Assembly (NCBI RefSeq): GCF_004352845.1
Contig: NZ_SJRX01000003.1
Coordinates: 186,001 to 250,000 of the forward strand
From: Luteimonas terricola
GTDB lineage: Bacteria > Pseudomonadota > Gammaproteobacteria > Xanthomonadales > Xanthomonadaceae
Reading direction: 5' to 3'
DNA: 64,000 nt
Program-made: the position numbers and the translations under genes
Notes under the pieces: model-generated
Databases searched by the model: none
Told to the model about the DNA's origin: nothing
The model's input: the letters and a program-made list of their open reading frames with translations, nothing else
Part shown: positions 1-8,911 of the stretch, one piece after another
How positions within the stretch are numbered: the first letter of the stretch is position 1
Layout: each line of letters begins with the position of its first letter

Positions 1-895
1 CGGGATCGACGTCGTTGCGGTAGAAGCCGCCGGACGCATCGACGGCCGCGTACAGCGCTTTGGCCTTGGCCTCGTTGCGACGCGCGAATACCTCCACCCC
101 GCCCTCGTCGAGCATCCAGCGGAACGTCAGGCCGGCCACGTACCAGTTCCAGGTCGGCGGCGTGTTGAGCATCGACTCCGCCGCCAGCTGCAGGCGGTAG
201 TCGAAGATGTCGGCGCGCGGCTGGCCGGCCCGTTCCAGCAGCTCACGGCGCACGATGACCACGCCGATGCCCACCGGGCCGAGGTTCTTCTGCGCGCCGG
301 CGTAGATGGCACCGAAGCGCGACACGTCGATCGGCTCGGACGCGATGCTCGAACTGAAATCGGCGAACAACGGCACATCGCCGGTGTCCGGGAACGGGTG
401 GCCGCCGGGCGCGGCGGGGCGGAACTCGACCCCGTGGATGGTCTCGCTGGCGGTGACGTGGACATAGGCGGCATCGGCCGACAGGCGCCACTCCGACGCG
501 GGCGGAATGCTGCGGTAACCACCGGCTTCGCTGCTGGCGGCGATGTTCAGGTCGACGTAGGGCCGCGCCTGCTTCGTCGCCACCTGGCCCCAGTGGCCGG
601 TCAGCACGTAGTCGGCGCGCTGACCTGGCGCAGCGAAGTTCAGCGGCAGCAGTGCCTGCTGCGTGGTCGCGCCGCCGGGCAGGAACAGCACGGCGTAGTC
701 ATCGGGGATGGACAGCAGTGCGCGCAGGTCGGCCTCGGCGCGGGCCGCGATGTCCAGGAACTCCGGGCCGCGGTGGCTGATCTCGACGATGGAGGCGCCG
801 GCGTTGCCGTACTCGAGCAGGGTGTCGCGCACCTGGTGCAGCACGGACTCCGGAAGCGTGGACGGCCCCGGGCTGAAGTTGTATGCGCGCGACAT
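1..895 (-). CDS. serC: Phosphoserine aminotransferase, 3' end outside window
   Basis: SerC is the PLP-dependent enzyme that converts 3-phosphohydroxypyruvate to phosphoserine (serine biosynthesis) and the equivalent intermediate of pyridoxal phosphate synthesis. The minus-strand frame opens with [19 protein letters not shown] and contains the PGGATTQQ phosphate-binding segment and the [17 protein letters not shown] active-site region, whose Lys forms the PLP aldimine. About 298 of roughly 360 residues are present; the C-terminal domain lies beyond base 1. The ATG at 895 is chosen because the canonical SerC N terminus begins there. It is divergent from msrP with about 110 bp between them. Family assignment is near certain. 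Confidence 0.95.
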   Translation of the reverse strand, partial: MSRAYNFSPGPSTLPESVLHQVRDTLLEYGNAGASIVEISHRGPEFLDIAARAEADLRALLSIPDDYAVLFLPGGATTQQALLPLNFAAPGQRADYVLTGHWGQVATKQARPYVDLNIAASSEAGGYRSIPPASEWRLSADAAYVHVTASETIHGVEFRPAAPGGHPFPDTGDVPLFADFSSSIASEPIDVSRFGAIYAGAQKNLGPVGIGVVIVRRELLERAGQPRADIFDYRLQLAAESMLNTPPTWNWYVAGLTFRWMLDEGGVEVFARRNEAKAKALYAAVDASGGFYRNDVDP

Positions 896-1007
896 CGTGT
901 ACACCTCGTTCGACAGGATGGCGAGCCAGTATGCCGCAATGCAGCACCGACGCAGGTCGCGCCACGGCGTAGGATGGAATGCCCAGACAGCAGCGAGGAA
1001 GCCGCGC

Positions 1008-1985
1008 ATGCCCCCCGGCCGCCTTCCCTCCCTTCCCGGCTCGTCCATCACCGACGAGACCGTCTACCGCGGGCGCCGGCGCCTGCTCGGGACGCTCGCG
1101 GCCCTGCCGGCCCTGGCCGTGGCCGGCTGCCGCGGCGCCGAACCGCCCCCACCGGTCGACGCGCCCCGCGCCGGCGCGGCCCGCACCGGCAGCGCCACCG
1201 GCTTCATGACCGACGAGCCGCAGACGCGTTACGAAGACGCGACCTCCTACAACAACTTCTACGAGTTCGGCAGCGGAAAGGCCGACCCCTCGCGCGCAGC
1301 GAAGACGCTGGTGACCTCCCCCTGGTCGGTGCAGGTCTCCGGCGCGTGCGCGAAGCCGGGCACCGTCCCGCTGGAAACCCTGCTGAAAGGCCTGGTGGCG
1401 GAGGAGCGCGTCTACCGCATGCGCTGCGTCGAAGGCTGGTCCATGGTCATCCCCTGGCTGGGCGTTCCGCTGGGCGAGGTGCTCAAACGCTTCCAGCCGA
1501 CCTCGGATGCGAAATTCGTCGCCTTCACCAGCCTCGCCGATCCGCGCCAGATGCCGGGCGTACGCGCGCCGATCCTCGACTGGCCCTACCGCGAGGGCCT
1601 GCGCATCGACGAGGCCATGCATCCGCTCACCCTGCTGGTGACCGGCATGTACGGCAAGCCGCTGCCGCAGCAGAACGGCGCGCCGCTGCGGCTGGTGGTG
1701 CCGTGGAAATATGGCTTCAAGGGCATCAAGTCGATCGTGGCGATCGAGTTCACCAGCAAGGCGCCACGCACGGCCTGGAACGACATGCAGCCGCGCGAGT
1801 ACGGCTTCTTCGCCAACGTGAACCCGGCCGTCGACCATCCGCGCTGGAGCCAGGCGAGCGAACGCCGCATCGCCGGCGGGGGCAACCGGCTGTTCGCCGA
1901 CCGCATCCGGACGCAGCCCTTCAACGGCTATGCCGAGCAGGTCGCCGGGCTGTACGAAGGCATGGACCTTGCCCGCTGGTACTGA
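1008..1985 (+). CDS. msrP: Protein-methionine-sulfoxide reductase, molybdopterin catalytic subunit
   Basis: MsrP (YedY) is the periplasmic molybdopterin enzyme that reduces methionine sulfoxide in oxidised envelope proteins, with electrons from MsrQ. A twin-arginine signal lies at residues 21-41 (RGRRRLLG, then a hydrophobic stretch), as expected for a folded Mo enzyme exported by Tat. The conserved [14 protein letters not shown] segment supplies the molybdenum-ligand Cys at about residue 140. The open frame extends upstream to 708, but the ATG at 1008 places the Tat motif normally and gives 325 aa, the family length. msrQ follows after 15 bp, so the two are co-transcribed. Confidence 0.95.
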   Translation: MPPGRLPSLPGSSITDETVYRGRRRLLGTLAALPALAVAGCRGAEPPPPVDAPRAGAARTGSATGFMTDEPQTRYEDATSYNNFYEFGSGKADPSRAAKTLVTSPWSVQVSGACAKPGTVPLETLLKGLVAEERVYRMRCVEGWSMVIPWLGVPLGEVLKRFQPTSDAKFVAFTSLADPRQMPGVRAPILDWPYREGLRIDEAMHPLTLLVTGMYGKPLPQQNGAPLRLVVPWKYGFKGIKSIVAIEFTSKAPRTAWNDMQPREYGFFANVNPAVDHPRWSQASERRIAGGGNRLFADRIRTQPFNGYAEQVAGLYEGMDLARWY

Positions 1986-2000
1986 ACATGCGTACTGAGC

Positions 2001-2666
2001 ATGCGTGCTGAGCGCGCCGTCGTGGCGGCCAAGGCCGCCGTCCACGCGCTGGCACTGACGCCGCTCGCCCTGCTGGGCTGGCAGGCCTGGCAGGTCGGCA
2101 GCGGTGCCGACATCGACGCGCTGGGCGCCGAGCCGGTGGCTGCCATCGAACACGAACTCGGGCTCTGGGCGCTGCGCCTGCTGCTGGTCACGCTGGCGGT
2201 GACGCCGCTGCGCCAGGTGCTGAAACAGCCGCTGCTGCTGCGCTTCCGGCGCATGCTCGGGCTGTGGGCGTTCGCCTACGCCAGCCTGCACTTCACGGCA
2301 TACCTCGTGCTCGACCTGCGCGGCTGGTGGGCGCAGGTGCTGGTCGAGATCGTGGAGCGGCCCTACATCACCGTGGGCTTCGCCGCCTGGCTGTTGCTGC
2401 TGCCGCTGGCCGTGACATCCACCCGCGGCTGGATGCGGCGGCTGGGCCGCAACTGGGGCCGGCTGCACCGCCTGGTCTACGCCATCGCAGCGCTGGCGGT
2501 GCTGCATTTCTGGTGGGTGGTGAAGTCCGACGTCCGCGAGCCGCTGCTGTACGCGGCCATCCTGGCGGCCCTGCTGGGCTGGCGCCTGGCCTGGCGGCGA
2601 CGCAGGCTGGTCGCGCAGCGTGCCCCTGCTTCTGCTCCTGCCTCAACCCGCGCCGAACAGCAGTAG
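2001..2666 (+). CDS. msrQ: Protein-methionine-sulfoxide reductase, heme-binding membrane subunit
   Basis: MsrQ is the multi-helix inner-membrane b-heme protein of the ferric-reductase-like transmembrane family that passes quinol electrons to MsrP. The 221-residue product shows repeated hydrophobic segments and the family sequences LRLLLVTLAVTPLRQ, FRRMLGLWAFAYASLH and GRLHRLVYAIAALAVLHFWW; the His residues in the last two are the expected heme ligands. It starts at the second of two nearby ATGs; the first (1988) opens an 8-codon frame. The 3' end overlaps the convergent FHA gene by 24 bp. Confidence 0.95.
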   Translation: MRAERAVVAAKAAVHALALTPLALLGWQAWQVGSGADIDALGAEPVAAIEHELGLWALRLLLVTLAVTPLRQVLKQPLLLRFRRMLGLWAFAYASLHFTAYLVLDLRGWWAQVLVEIVERPYITVGFAAWLLLLPLAVTSTRGWMRRLGRNWGRLHRLVYAIAALAVLHFWWVVKSDVREPLLYAAILAALLGWRLAWRRRRLVAQRAPASAPASTRAEQQ

Positions 2667-3422
2667 CAGCGCCAGCAATCCGGCCAGCAGCACCGCCGCG
2701 ACCAGCAGCCACGGCAGGCGCATGGCGCCACCACCGGCCTTCGGCGCGGCGGCGTCCGGGACGACCGCGGCAGCGGCGACGGATGCCCGCGCGCCGGACG
2801 GGGCCTCGAGCACGAAGCGGTGATGGGCATCGAACACGACCTGGTCCCCGGGCTGCAGCACCGCGTCACGCACGGCCTCGCCGTTGACCTGGCTGCCTTC
2901 GGCGGAGCCGAGGTCGCGCAGCACGACGTCACCGCGCAGCACCTCCAGCCGCGCGTGGCGCTCGGCGAAGGCAGCCTCGTCGATGCGGATGTCCGCTTCG
3001 GGTGCGCGGCCGACCAGCCGCGGGCGCTCCAGGGTGAAGCTGCGGCCGTGATAGTGGCCACCGACGCCGCGCAGCACCACGCGCACGTCGCCGGCCTCGC
3101 CGGTGCTGTCGCCGAAGCCGGCCTCGGGCTGGCGCGGCGGCTGCGCCGACACCAGGCGGATGCCGCTGCCGTCCACGAATACCGCATCGCCCAGGCGCAG
3201 CATGGCCATGCGCAGCACCGGACGGCCGTTGACGTGCACGCCGCGCGTGCCTTCGGGCACGGTGAGCCAGACGCCGCGGCGGTCGACGCAGAAGTTCACG
3301 ATCGGCGACGATTCGACCAGTCCGAGCCCGCCGCCGTCGGCGGTGCGGCCCACGCCATGCACGCCCACGGCCAGGGGATGGTCGTCGTCGCCGGGATCGA
3401 AGCGGAGTCTGAGGCTGTCCAT
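2643..3422 (-). CDS. FHA-domain protein with C-terminal membrane anchor
   Basis: A 259-aa protein. The best forkhead-associated match is the central part (about residues 110-200): VGRAPEADIRIDEAAFAERH followed by LRDLGSAEGSQVNG, the usual GR / D-I-x-I / RH / N-G landmarks. The N-terminal 90 residues look like a second, weaker FHA-like beta module. A hydrophobic segment close to the C terminus (about 235-256) predicts a tail anchor with the FHA part in the cytosol. The Ser that normally precedes R-x-H and contacts phosphothreonine appears as Ala-Glu here, so phosphopeptide binding is uncertain. Partner kinase unknown; no kinase gene is nearby. Confidence 0.8.
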   Translation of the reverse strand: MDSLRLRFDPGDDDHPLAVGVHGVGRTADGGGLGLVESSPIVNFCVDRRGVWLTVPEGTRGVHVNGRPVLRMAMLRLGDAVFVDGSGIRLVSAQPPRQPEAGFGDSTGEAGDVRVVLRGVGGHYHGRSFTLERPRLVGRAPEADIRIDEAAFAERHARLEVLRGDVVLRDLGSAEGSQVNGEAVRDAVLQPGDQVVFDAHHRFVLEAPSGARASVAAAAVVPDAAAPKAGGGAMRLPWLLVAAVLLAGLLALLLLFGAG

Positions 3423-3432
3423 TGGCGAAGGA

Positions 3433-3438
3433 ATCTAG
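3433..3438 (-). promoter_or_regulatory. Candidate -10 element (TAGATT) of the FHA gene
   Basis: On the minus strand TAGATT lies 10 bases before the FHA ATG (3422). A start site at the usual distance would fall only 3-5 nt before the start codon, so the mRNA would be nearly leaderless. No Shine-Dalgarno-like purine run is visible in the gap. Confidence 0.45.
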
Positions 3439-3506
3439 CATGCAGCAGCGCTTGGATCGTGCGCGCCGCGCAGCCAGAATAGCGCCCCCACCACGCGGAA
3501 CAGGCC

Positions 3507-3782
3507 ATGGCAGGCATCGACATCCACCACCCGCACCAGCTGTCGCCCGAGCGCGCGCGCGAAGCCGTGCAACAGGTCGCCGACAAGCTCGTCGACAAGT
3601 TCGGCGTCGACTGCCGCTGGCAGGGCGACGTGCTCGAGTTCAACCGCCCCGGCGTCGATGGCCGCATCGCGCTGCTGCCCGGCGAGGTGCACGTCACCGC
3701 CGAGCTGGGCTTCCTGCTCGCCGCGATGCAGGGCCCGATCGAGTCCGGGATCCGGCGCGTGCTGGACGAACGTTTCGCCTGA
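3507..3782 (+). CDS. Polyhydroxyalkanoic acid system family protein
   Basis: A 91-residue soluble protein of the PHA granule-associated family (PF09650 type). The recognisable parts are the start IDIHHPHQLSPERAREAVQQ and the middle WQGDVLEFNRPGVDGRIALL with the following beta strands. Family members occur in bacteria with and without PHA synthase, so a storage-granule role is family knowledge rather than something shown here; no phaC is in the window. Single gene, preceded by the divergent FHA gene. Confidence 0.85.
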   Translation: MAGIDIHHPHQLSPERAREAVQQVADKLVDKFGVDCRWQGDVLEFNRPGVDGRIALLPGEVHVTAELGFLLAAMQGPIESGIRRVLDERFA

Positions 3783-3854
3783 CCGGCGTCCCCGTGCCAG
3801 GGCGCCGGCATGCGTCTATGCTTGGCCGTTCGGGGAACGGACGTCGGGATACCC

Positions 3855-4784
3855 ATGCTGCAGTGGCTGCTTGCAATCGTGGTCGCGCTCGCCATCGGCG
3901 GCGCTGCGACCTGGCTCGCCCGCGGACCGCTGCGGCGGCGCGACGAGACCGCCGCCGGCATCGCGGCGCTGTCGGCGATGTCGTGGCGCGAGTTCATCCG
4001 GGTGGTGCTCGAAGCCCTGTCGCGGCGCGGCTACCACCGCCTGGTCGACCACGAGTCCGCCGCCGGCGACAGCGACTACACCCTGGTCCGCAACGGCGAC
4101 CACTGGCTGCTGTCGACCAAACACGGCAGCGCCTTCGTCCTCGGTCGCGCCGCAGTGAACGGGCTGACCGCCGAGATGGGGGTCGCCGGCGCCGCCGGCG
4201 GGCTCCTGGTCACCCAGGGACGGATCGACGACGAGGCTCGCAGGGCCGCGCGCGGGCAGCCGGTCGAACTCATGGATGGCGCCTCGCTGTGGCCGGAGCT
4301 GCGGCCATTGCTGCCGGCCGCCGCCGTGGACCCGATCCGGGCCGCCGCCGTGAAACGCGCGCGCGCGCGCAGCCTGACGGGCTGGCTGCTTGCGCTGATC
4401 GCCGGCGCGGCCGTGTTCGCGATAGTGCCTGCGCCGCGCCCGTCCCTCGCAGCCGCGGCCTCCAGCCCGGCTGCGAGCGCGGATCCGGGCCGTGCGGCCG
4501 CCGTCGAGCCGGCCGGACCGGTGGCCGAACCCGACGCCGCCACGCTGGACGCACAGCGCCGCGAGCTGGCCAGCACCGTGGCGACCCTGCCCGAAGTGAC
4601 GCGCGCCCTCTGGACCAGCGCATCGACACTGCAGGTGTTCGTGCTTGATACCGATGCCGACCCCTTCGCTGCGATCTGCCCCCTGGTGCTGCGCTATCCG
4701 GCCTTGGCCTCGTCGCGCATCCAGCTGACTCCGCCGGCCGACAGCGGCAGGCAGGTCCGCTTCCGGCAGTGCCGCAGCTACTGA
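3855..4784 (+). CDS. Membrane-anchored Mrr-like (restriction endonuclease fold) protein
   Basis: A 309-aa protein: an N-terminal transmembrane segment (MLQWLLAIVVALAIGGAATW), an Mrr/DUF2034-like nuclease-fold domain at about residues 35-145, a second hydrophobic segment near 175-195 and an Ala/Pro-rich periplasmic-type tail. In Mrr enzymes the core reads D-x(n)-(E/Q)-x-K. Here DSDYTLVRNGDHWLLSTKHG keeps Asp and Lys but has Ser where the acidic or Gln residue should be, so nuclease activity may be lost. The ATG at 3855 is preferred over 3810 because a TATGCT -10-like element (3817-3822) lies between them. Function unknown; it sits just upstream of the phosphate operon. Confidence 0.75.
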   Translation: MLQWLLAIVVALAIGGAATWLARGPLRRRDETAAGIAALSAMSWREFIRVVLEALSRRGYHRLVDHESAAGDSDYTLVRNGDHWLLSTKHGSAFVLGRAAVNGLTAEMGVAGAAGGLLVTQGRIDDEARRAARGQPVELMDGASLWPELRPLLPAAAVDPIRAAAVKRARARSLTGWLLALIAGAAVFAIVPAPRPSLAAAASSPAASADPGRAAAVEPAGPVAEPDAATLDAQRRELASTVATLPEVTRALWTSASTLQVFVLDTDADPFAAICPLVLRYPALASSRIQLTPPADSGRQVRFRQCRSY

Positions 4785-4798
4785 AGGCGCCCGGACAG

Positions 4799-4816
4799 CT
4801 GTCACCGGAACGTCAC
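4799..4816 (+). promoter_or_regulatory. Pho-box-like repeat (CTGTCAC-N4-ACGTCAC)
   Basis: Two GTCA-containing 7-mers spaced 4 bp apart, matching the 11-bp periodicity of PhoB boxes (consensus CTGTCAT repeats). It lies just after the Mrr-like gene and about 125 bp before an intrinsic terminator, well upstream of pstS. It could be a distal PhoB site or drive a short transcript. Confidence 0.45.
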
Positions 4817-4940
4817 CAATCCGACATCCTCGGGTCACCGGCAAGGGGTTGAATGACGTCGAGGCTCGCCACCGCCTGGATCCACGCAGCGGTGCTCCAG
4901 CCACGACACCCCTCCTCTCCTGACACTGAAGCTTCATTTC

Positions 4941-4966
4941 CGGGCCCTCGCGGGCCCGATTTTTTC
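4941..4966 (+). terminator. Rho-independent terminator
   Basis: CGGGCCC (4941-4947), a TCGC loop and GGGCCCG (4952-4958), followed by ATTTTTT. Strong hairpin plus T-run on the plus strand, upstream of the pstS promoter region. It ends transcription from the Mrr-like gene or from any start near the Pho-box-like repeat at 4799. Confidence 0.85.
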
Positions 4967-5013
4967 CGGTTTCCGGCGCCCGCTGGCGGTGCGGAGCGGC
5001 GATCGTCATGAAG

Positions 5014-5031
5014 CTGTCACAAAAACATCAT
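5014..5031 (+). promoter_or_regulatory. Candidate Pho box of pstS
   Basis: CTGTCAC-AAAA-ACATCAT, two 7-mers with an A-rich 4-bp spacer, lies 50 bp before the pstS ATG and after the terminator. First half matches the PhoB consensus at 6 of 7 positions. Position and architecture fit phosphate-starvation activation of the pst operon. Confidence 0.65.
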
Positions 5032-5080
5032 CCAATGGGCCTACGCCGCATCGCGGCACCCGCCACAACGGAACCCCGCC

Positions 5081-6142
5081 ATGACCCTCCCCAAGCTGCG
5101 CCTCGTCTCGCTCGCGCTCGCGTCGGCGCTGTTCGCCGTCGCCTGCCAGCCCTCCGGCAACGCCCCGACCACTGACGCCAGCGGCGAGGCCATCGCCAAC
5201 CAGGTGTCCGGTGCCGGCGCCTCCTTCATCTATCCGCTGGTGTCGAAGTGGTCGGCCGACTACAACGCCGCGACCGGCCGCCAGGTGAACTACCAGTCCA
5301 TCGGCTCGGGCGGCGGCATCGCCCAGGTCAAGCAGGGCACCGTCGACTTCGGCTCCAGCGACATGCCGCTGTCGAGCGAAGAACTGGCCGAGGCCAACCT
5401 GGGCCAGTTCCCGTCGGCGATCGGCGGCGTGGTGCCGGTGGTCAACATCGAAGGCCTGGCGCCGGGCGCGCTGAAGCTGACCGGTCCGGTGCTGGCCGAC
5501 ATCTTCCTCGGCAAGATCGAAACCTGGAACGCGCCGGCCATCACCGCGCTCAACCCCGGCCTCGCCCTGCCCGACGGCAAGATCAACATCGTCCACCGCT
5601 CCGACGGCTCGGGCACCAGCTTCAACTTCACCAACTACCTGTCCAAGACCAGCCCGGCGTGGAAGGACCAGGTCGGCGAAGGCACCTCGGTCTCCTGGCC
5701 GCTGGGCGTCGGCGGCAAGGGCAACGAGGGTGTAGCTTCGTACGTGCAGCAGATCAAGGGCGCGATCGGCTACGTCGAGCTCGCCTATGCGCTGCAGAAC
5801 ACCATGCCCTACGCATCGATGCAGAACGCCGCGGGCAACTTCGTCGAACCCAGCGCCGAGAGCTTCGCGGCCGCCGCACGTACCGCGGACTGGGCCTCGG
5901 CCACCGACTTCAACCTGGTGATCACCGACGCCCCGGGCGCCGACTCGTGGCCGATCACCGCCACCAACTTCATGCTGATGCCCAAGCAGCCCAAGGACCC
6001 GGCGCGCAGCAGGGCCACCCTGGACTTCTTCAAGTGGGCTTTCGAGAGCGGCCAGGCGCAGGCCAGCGAACTCCACTACGTGCCGCTGCCCGAGGAACTG
6101 GTGGCGCAGATCGAGGCCTACTGGGCTGCCGAGTTCAAGTAA
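5081..6142 (+). CDS. pstS: Phosphate ABC transporter, substrate-binding lipoprotein
   Basis: PstS captures periplasmic phosphate for the PstCAB transporter. The N terminus is a lipoprotein signal with lipobox VAC at Cys22. The mature protein has the family sequences SGAGASFIYPLVSKW, SIGSGGGIAQVKQGTVDFG (the phosphate-contacting loop with DFGSSDMPL), and HRSDGSGTSFNFTNYL, another phosphate-binding loop. 353 aa, typical. First gene of pstSCAB-phoU; Pho-box-like repeats lie upstream. A strong stem-loop separates it from pstC, consistent with PstS being made in excess of the membrane components. Confidence 0.97.
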   Translation: MTLPKLRLVSLALASALFAVACQPSGNAPTTDASGEAIANQVSGAGASFIYPLVSKWSADYNAATGRQVNYQSIGSGGGIAQVKQGTVDFGSSDMPLSSEELAEANLGQFPSAIGGVVPVVNIEGLAPGALKLTGPVLADIFLGKIETWNAPAITALNPGLALPDGKINIVHRSDGSGTSFNFTNYLSKTSPAWKDQVGEGTSVSWPLGVGGKGNEGVASYVQQIKGAIGYVELAYALQNTMPYASMQNAAGNFVEPSAESFAAAARTADWASATDFNLVITDAPGADSWPITATNFMLMPKQPKDPARSRATLDFFKWAFESGQAQASELHYVPLPEELVAQIEAYWAAEFK

Positions 6143-6152
6143 GGCGCGCATG

Positions 6153-6172
6153 CCCGCCGCACGCGCGGCGGG
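6153..6172 (+). other. Intercistronic stem-loop between pstS and pstC
   Basis: CCCGCCGC-ACGC-GCGGCGGG: an 8-bp GC stem with a 4-nt loop and no T-run. It is not a classic terminator. Such hairpins between a binding-protein gene and its permease genes usually protect the upstream mRNA from 3' decay. Confidence 0.7.
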
Positions 6173-6196
6173 CCGCCCAGGAGCCCCGGGACACCG

Positions 6197-7165
6197 ATGA
6201 ACGCCACCGCCCTGCCCGCCACAGCCCCCAGCCGCCGCGACCTTCGCGACGGCCGCGCCGACCGCTGGTTCCGCTACGCCCTCATGGGCACCGTCGTCTT
6301 CGTGATGCTGGCACTTGCCAGCGCCGCGCTGTCGATGCTCTGGGGCGGGCGCGAAGCCCTGCAGTCGCAGGGGCTCTCGTTCTTCCTGTCGGCCGAGTGG
6401 AACCCGGTCGAGAACCGCTACGGTGCGCTCGTGCCGATCTACGGCACGGTGGTCACCGCCATCATCGCCATGGTGCTGGCGGTACCGGTGAGCTTCGGCA
6501 TCGCCGTGTTCCTGACCGAGGTCTCGCCGCGCTGGCTGCGCGGCCCGGTGAGCGCGGCGATCGAGCTGCTTGCCGGCATTCCCTCGATCATCTACGGCAT
6601 GTGGGGCCTGTTCGTGCTGGTGCCGGTGATGACCACGCACGTCACGCCGTGGCTCAACGCGCACCTGGGCAGCGTGCCCGGCCTGGGCATCCTGTTTCGG
6701 GGGCCTCCGCTGGGGATCGGCCTGCTCACGGCGGGCCTGGTGCTGGCGATCATGGTGGTGCCGTTCATTTCCTCGGTGATGCGCGAGGTCTTCCTCACCG
6801 TGCCCACGCGGCTGAAGGAGTCGGCCTATGCGCTGGGTGCCACCCGCTGGGAGGTGTGCTGGGACGTCGTCCTGCCCTACACCCGCTCGGCGGTGATCGG
6901 CGGCATCTTCCTCGGCCTCGGCCGCGCGCTGGGCGAGACCATGGCGGTCGCCTTCGTGGTCGGCAACAGCGTGCGGCTGACGCCGTCGCTCCTTGAGCCC
7001 GGCACGACGATCGCCGCGCTGATCGCCAACGACTTCGGCGAGGCGACCGATACCTATCGCTCCGCGCTGCTGCTGCTGGGCTTCGTGCTGTTCATCGTCA
7101 CCTTCGTGGTGCTGGCGCTGGCGCGGCTGATGCTCGCGCGGCTGGCGCGCAAGGAGGGCAACTGA
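6197..7165 (+). CDS. pstC: Phosphate ABC transporter permease
   Basis: PstC is one of the two inner-membrane permease subunits that form the phosphate channel. 322 aa with about six hydrophobic segments and the EAA-type cytoplasmic loop LKESAYALGATRWEVCWDVVLPYTRS, which docks on PstB (shown here as sub-segments ESAYALGATRWEV and GRALGETMAV). The N terminus has a short hydrophilic extension before the first helix. The stop overlaps the pstA start (TGATG), so translation is coupled. Confidence 0.96.
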   Translation: MNATALPATAPSRRDLRDGRADRWFRYALMGTVVFVMLALASAALSMLWGGREALQSQGLSFFLSAEWNPVENRYGALVPIYGTVVTAIIAMVLAVPVSFGIAVFLTEVSPRWLRGPVSAAIELLAGIPSIIYGMWGLFVLVPVMTTHVTPWLNAHLGSVPGLGILFRGPPLGIGLLTAGLVLAIMVVPFISSVMREVFLTVPTRLKESAYALGATRWEVCWDVVLPYTRSAVIGGIFLGLGRALGETMAVAFVVGNSVRLTPSLLEPGTTIAALIANDFGEATDTYRSALLLLGFVLFIVTFVVLALARLMLARLARKEGN

Positions 7166-8046
7166 TGTCGACCTCCAGCGCCGTCTCCGGCACGGGCAGC
7201 CACCTGTATGCCCGCCGCCGGATCACCAATGCCATCGCGCTGTCGCTGTCCTGCGTGGCCGCGGTGATCGGGCTGGTGTTCCTGGCCTGGATCCTGTGGA
7301 CCCTGGTATCCAAGGGCATCGGCGGCATCAACTGGGACCTGTTCACCAAGGACACGCCGCCGCCGATGGCCGAGGGCGGGCTTCGCAACGCGCTGTTCGG
7401 CTCCGCGGTGATGTGCGGGCTGGCGATCCTGATCGGCGCCCCGCTCGGCGTCGCCGCCGGCACCTGGCTGGCCGAATACGGTGCCGCAAGCCGGACCGCG
7501 ACCGTGGTGCGCTTCGTCAACGACATCCTGCTGTCGGCGCCGTCGATCGTGCTCGGCCTGTTCGTCTATACCCTGTTCGTCATGCATGCCGGCGGCAACT
7601 TCTCGGCGTTCGCGGGCGCGGTGGCGCTGGCCTTCATCGTGCTTCCCGTGGTGCTGCGCACCACCGACGAAATGCTGCGCCTGGTGCCGACGCAGATGCG
7701 CGAAGCCGCGCTGTCGCTCGGCGTGCCGCAGTGGAAAGTGATCATCCAGGTGCTTTACCGCAGCGCATCGGCGGGTATCGTCACCGGCATCCTGCTGTCG
7801 CTGGCGCGCATCAGCGGCGAGACCGCGCCGCTGCTGTTCACCGCGTTCGGCAACCTGTACTGGAACAGCAACGTCATGCAGCCGATGGCCAGCGTACCGG
7901 TGGTGATGTACCAGTTCGCCGGCAGCCCCTACGCAAGTTGGCAGGATCTGGCCTGGGCCGGTGCCCTGGTGCTGACCACCTTCGTCCTCCTGATCAGCCT
8001 TGGCGCGCGTGCGCTCCTGCTGCGCAACCGCATCAGCCATGACTGA
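7165..8046 (+). CDS. pstA: Phosphate ABC transporter permease
   Basis: Partner permease of PstC in the phosphate importer. 293 aa, multi-spanning, with the EAA loop [20 protein letters not shown] and the following [19 protein letters not shown], both characteristic of PstA. It starts at 7165 within the pstC stop codon, and its own end overlaps possible upstream starts of pstB, keeping the subunits in one translational chain. Confidence 0.96.
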   Translation: MSTSSAVSGTGSHLYARRRITNAIALSLSCVAAVIGLVFLAWILWTLVSKGIGGINWDLFTKDTPPPMAEGGLRNALFGSAVMCGLAILIGAPLGVAAGTWLAEYGAASRTATVVRFVNDILLSAPSIVLGLFVYTLFVMHAGGNFSAFAGAVALAFIVLPVVLRTTDEMLRLVPTQMREAALSLGVPQWKVIIQVLYRSASAGIVTGILLSLARISGETAPLLFTAFGNLYWNSNVMQPMASVPVVMYQFAGSPYASWQDLAWAGALVLTTFVLLISLGARALLLRNRISHD

Positions 8047-8074
8047 CTCGACCATCCTCCTCCGGACCCCGCCG

Positions 8075-8911
8075 ATGAACGATGCCCCTGCCTCCACGGA
8101 CCGCGGACGCGCCACCCTGTCCACCGCCACGCCACGCCGCGCCGCCGCGGAGCCGGCGCCGGTAAAGGTGTCGGTGCGCGGCCTCGACTTCCACTACGGC
8201 AGCTTCCACGCCATCAAGGGCGTGGCGATGGAGGTCCCGGAGAAGCGCGTGACCGCGCTGATCGGGCCCTCGGGCTGCGGCAAGTCCACCCTGCTGCGCG
8301 TGTTCAACCGCATCTACGCCCTGTATCCCGGCCAGGTGGCCAGCGGCAGCATCCTGCTCGACGGCGAGGACATCCTGTCGCCGAAGTACCCGATGAACCG
8401 CCTGCGCAGCAAGGTCGGCATGGTGTTCCAGAAGCCGGTGCCGTTCCCGATGACGATCTACGAGAACATCGCCTACGCCATCCGCCACCACGAGAAGCTG
8501 TCGAAGGCGGAGATGGACGCGCGCGTGGAGTCGGCGCTGCGCCAGGGCGCGCTCTGGGACGAGGTCAAGGACAAGCTCGGACAGACCGCACTCGGCCTGT
8601 CCGGCGGCCAGCAGCAGCGCCTGTGCATCGCACGTGCGGTGGCGCTCAAGCCCGAGGTGCTGCTGCTCGACGAGCCGACTTCGGCGCTGGACCCGATCTC
8701 GACCAGCCGCATCGAGCAGCTGATCGAGGAGCTCAAGCTCGACTACACCATCGTCATCGTCACCCACAACATGCAGCAGGCGGCGCGCGTCTCCGACTAC
8801 ACCGCCTTCATGTACCTCGGCGACCTGATCGAGCACGATACGACCGAGACCATCTTCTCCAATCCCTCGAAGCGCCAGACCGAGGACTACATCACCGGAC
8901 GGTTCGGATGA
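8075..8911 (+). CDS. pstB: Phosphate ABC transporter ATP-binding protein
   Basis: Cytoplasmic ATPase that powers PstCA. Walker [11 protein letters not shown]-loop region [18 protein letters not shown] signature LSGGQQQR, Walker [13 protein letters not shown] and the switch His in VIVTHNMQQ are all intact. The ATG at 8075 gives 278 aa; an earlier in-frame ATG at 8039, overlapping the pstA stop, would add 12 residues and cannot be excluded. The C-terminal ATGA overlap couples it to phoU. Confidence 0.96.
   Translation: MNDAPASTDRGRATLSTATPRRAAAEPAPVKVSVRGLDFHYGSFHAIKGVAMEVPEKRVTALIGPSGCGKSTLLRVFNRIYALYPGQVASGSILLDGEDILSPKYPMNRLRSKVGMVFQKPVPFPMTIYENIAYAIRHHEKLSKAEMDARVESALRQGALWDEVKDKLGQTALGLSGGQQQRLCIARAVALKPEVLLLDEPTSALDPISTSRIEQLIEELKLDYTIVIVTHNMQQAARVSDYTAFMYLGDLIEHDTTETIFSNPSKRQTEDYITGRFG

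Noticed and set aside
398-2011. A 537-codon plus-strand open frame across serC and msrP
   Set aside because: Overlaps serC antisense and msrP in another frame; composition is Arg/Ala/Pro-rich as expected of GC-rich shadow frames.
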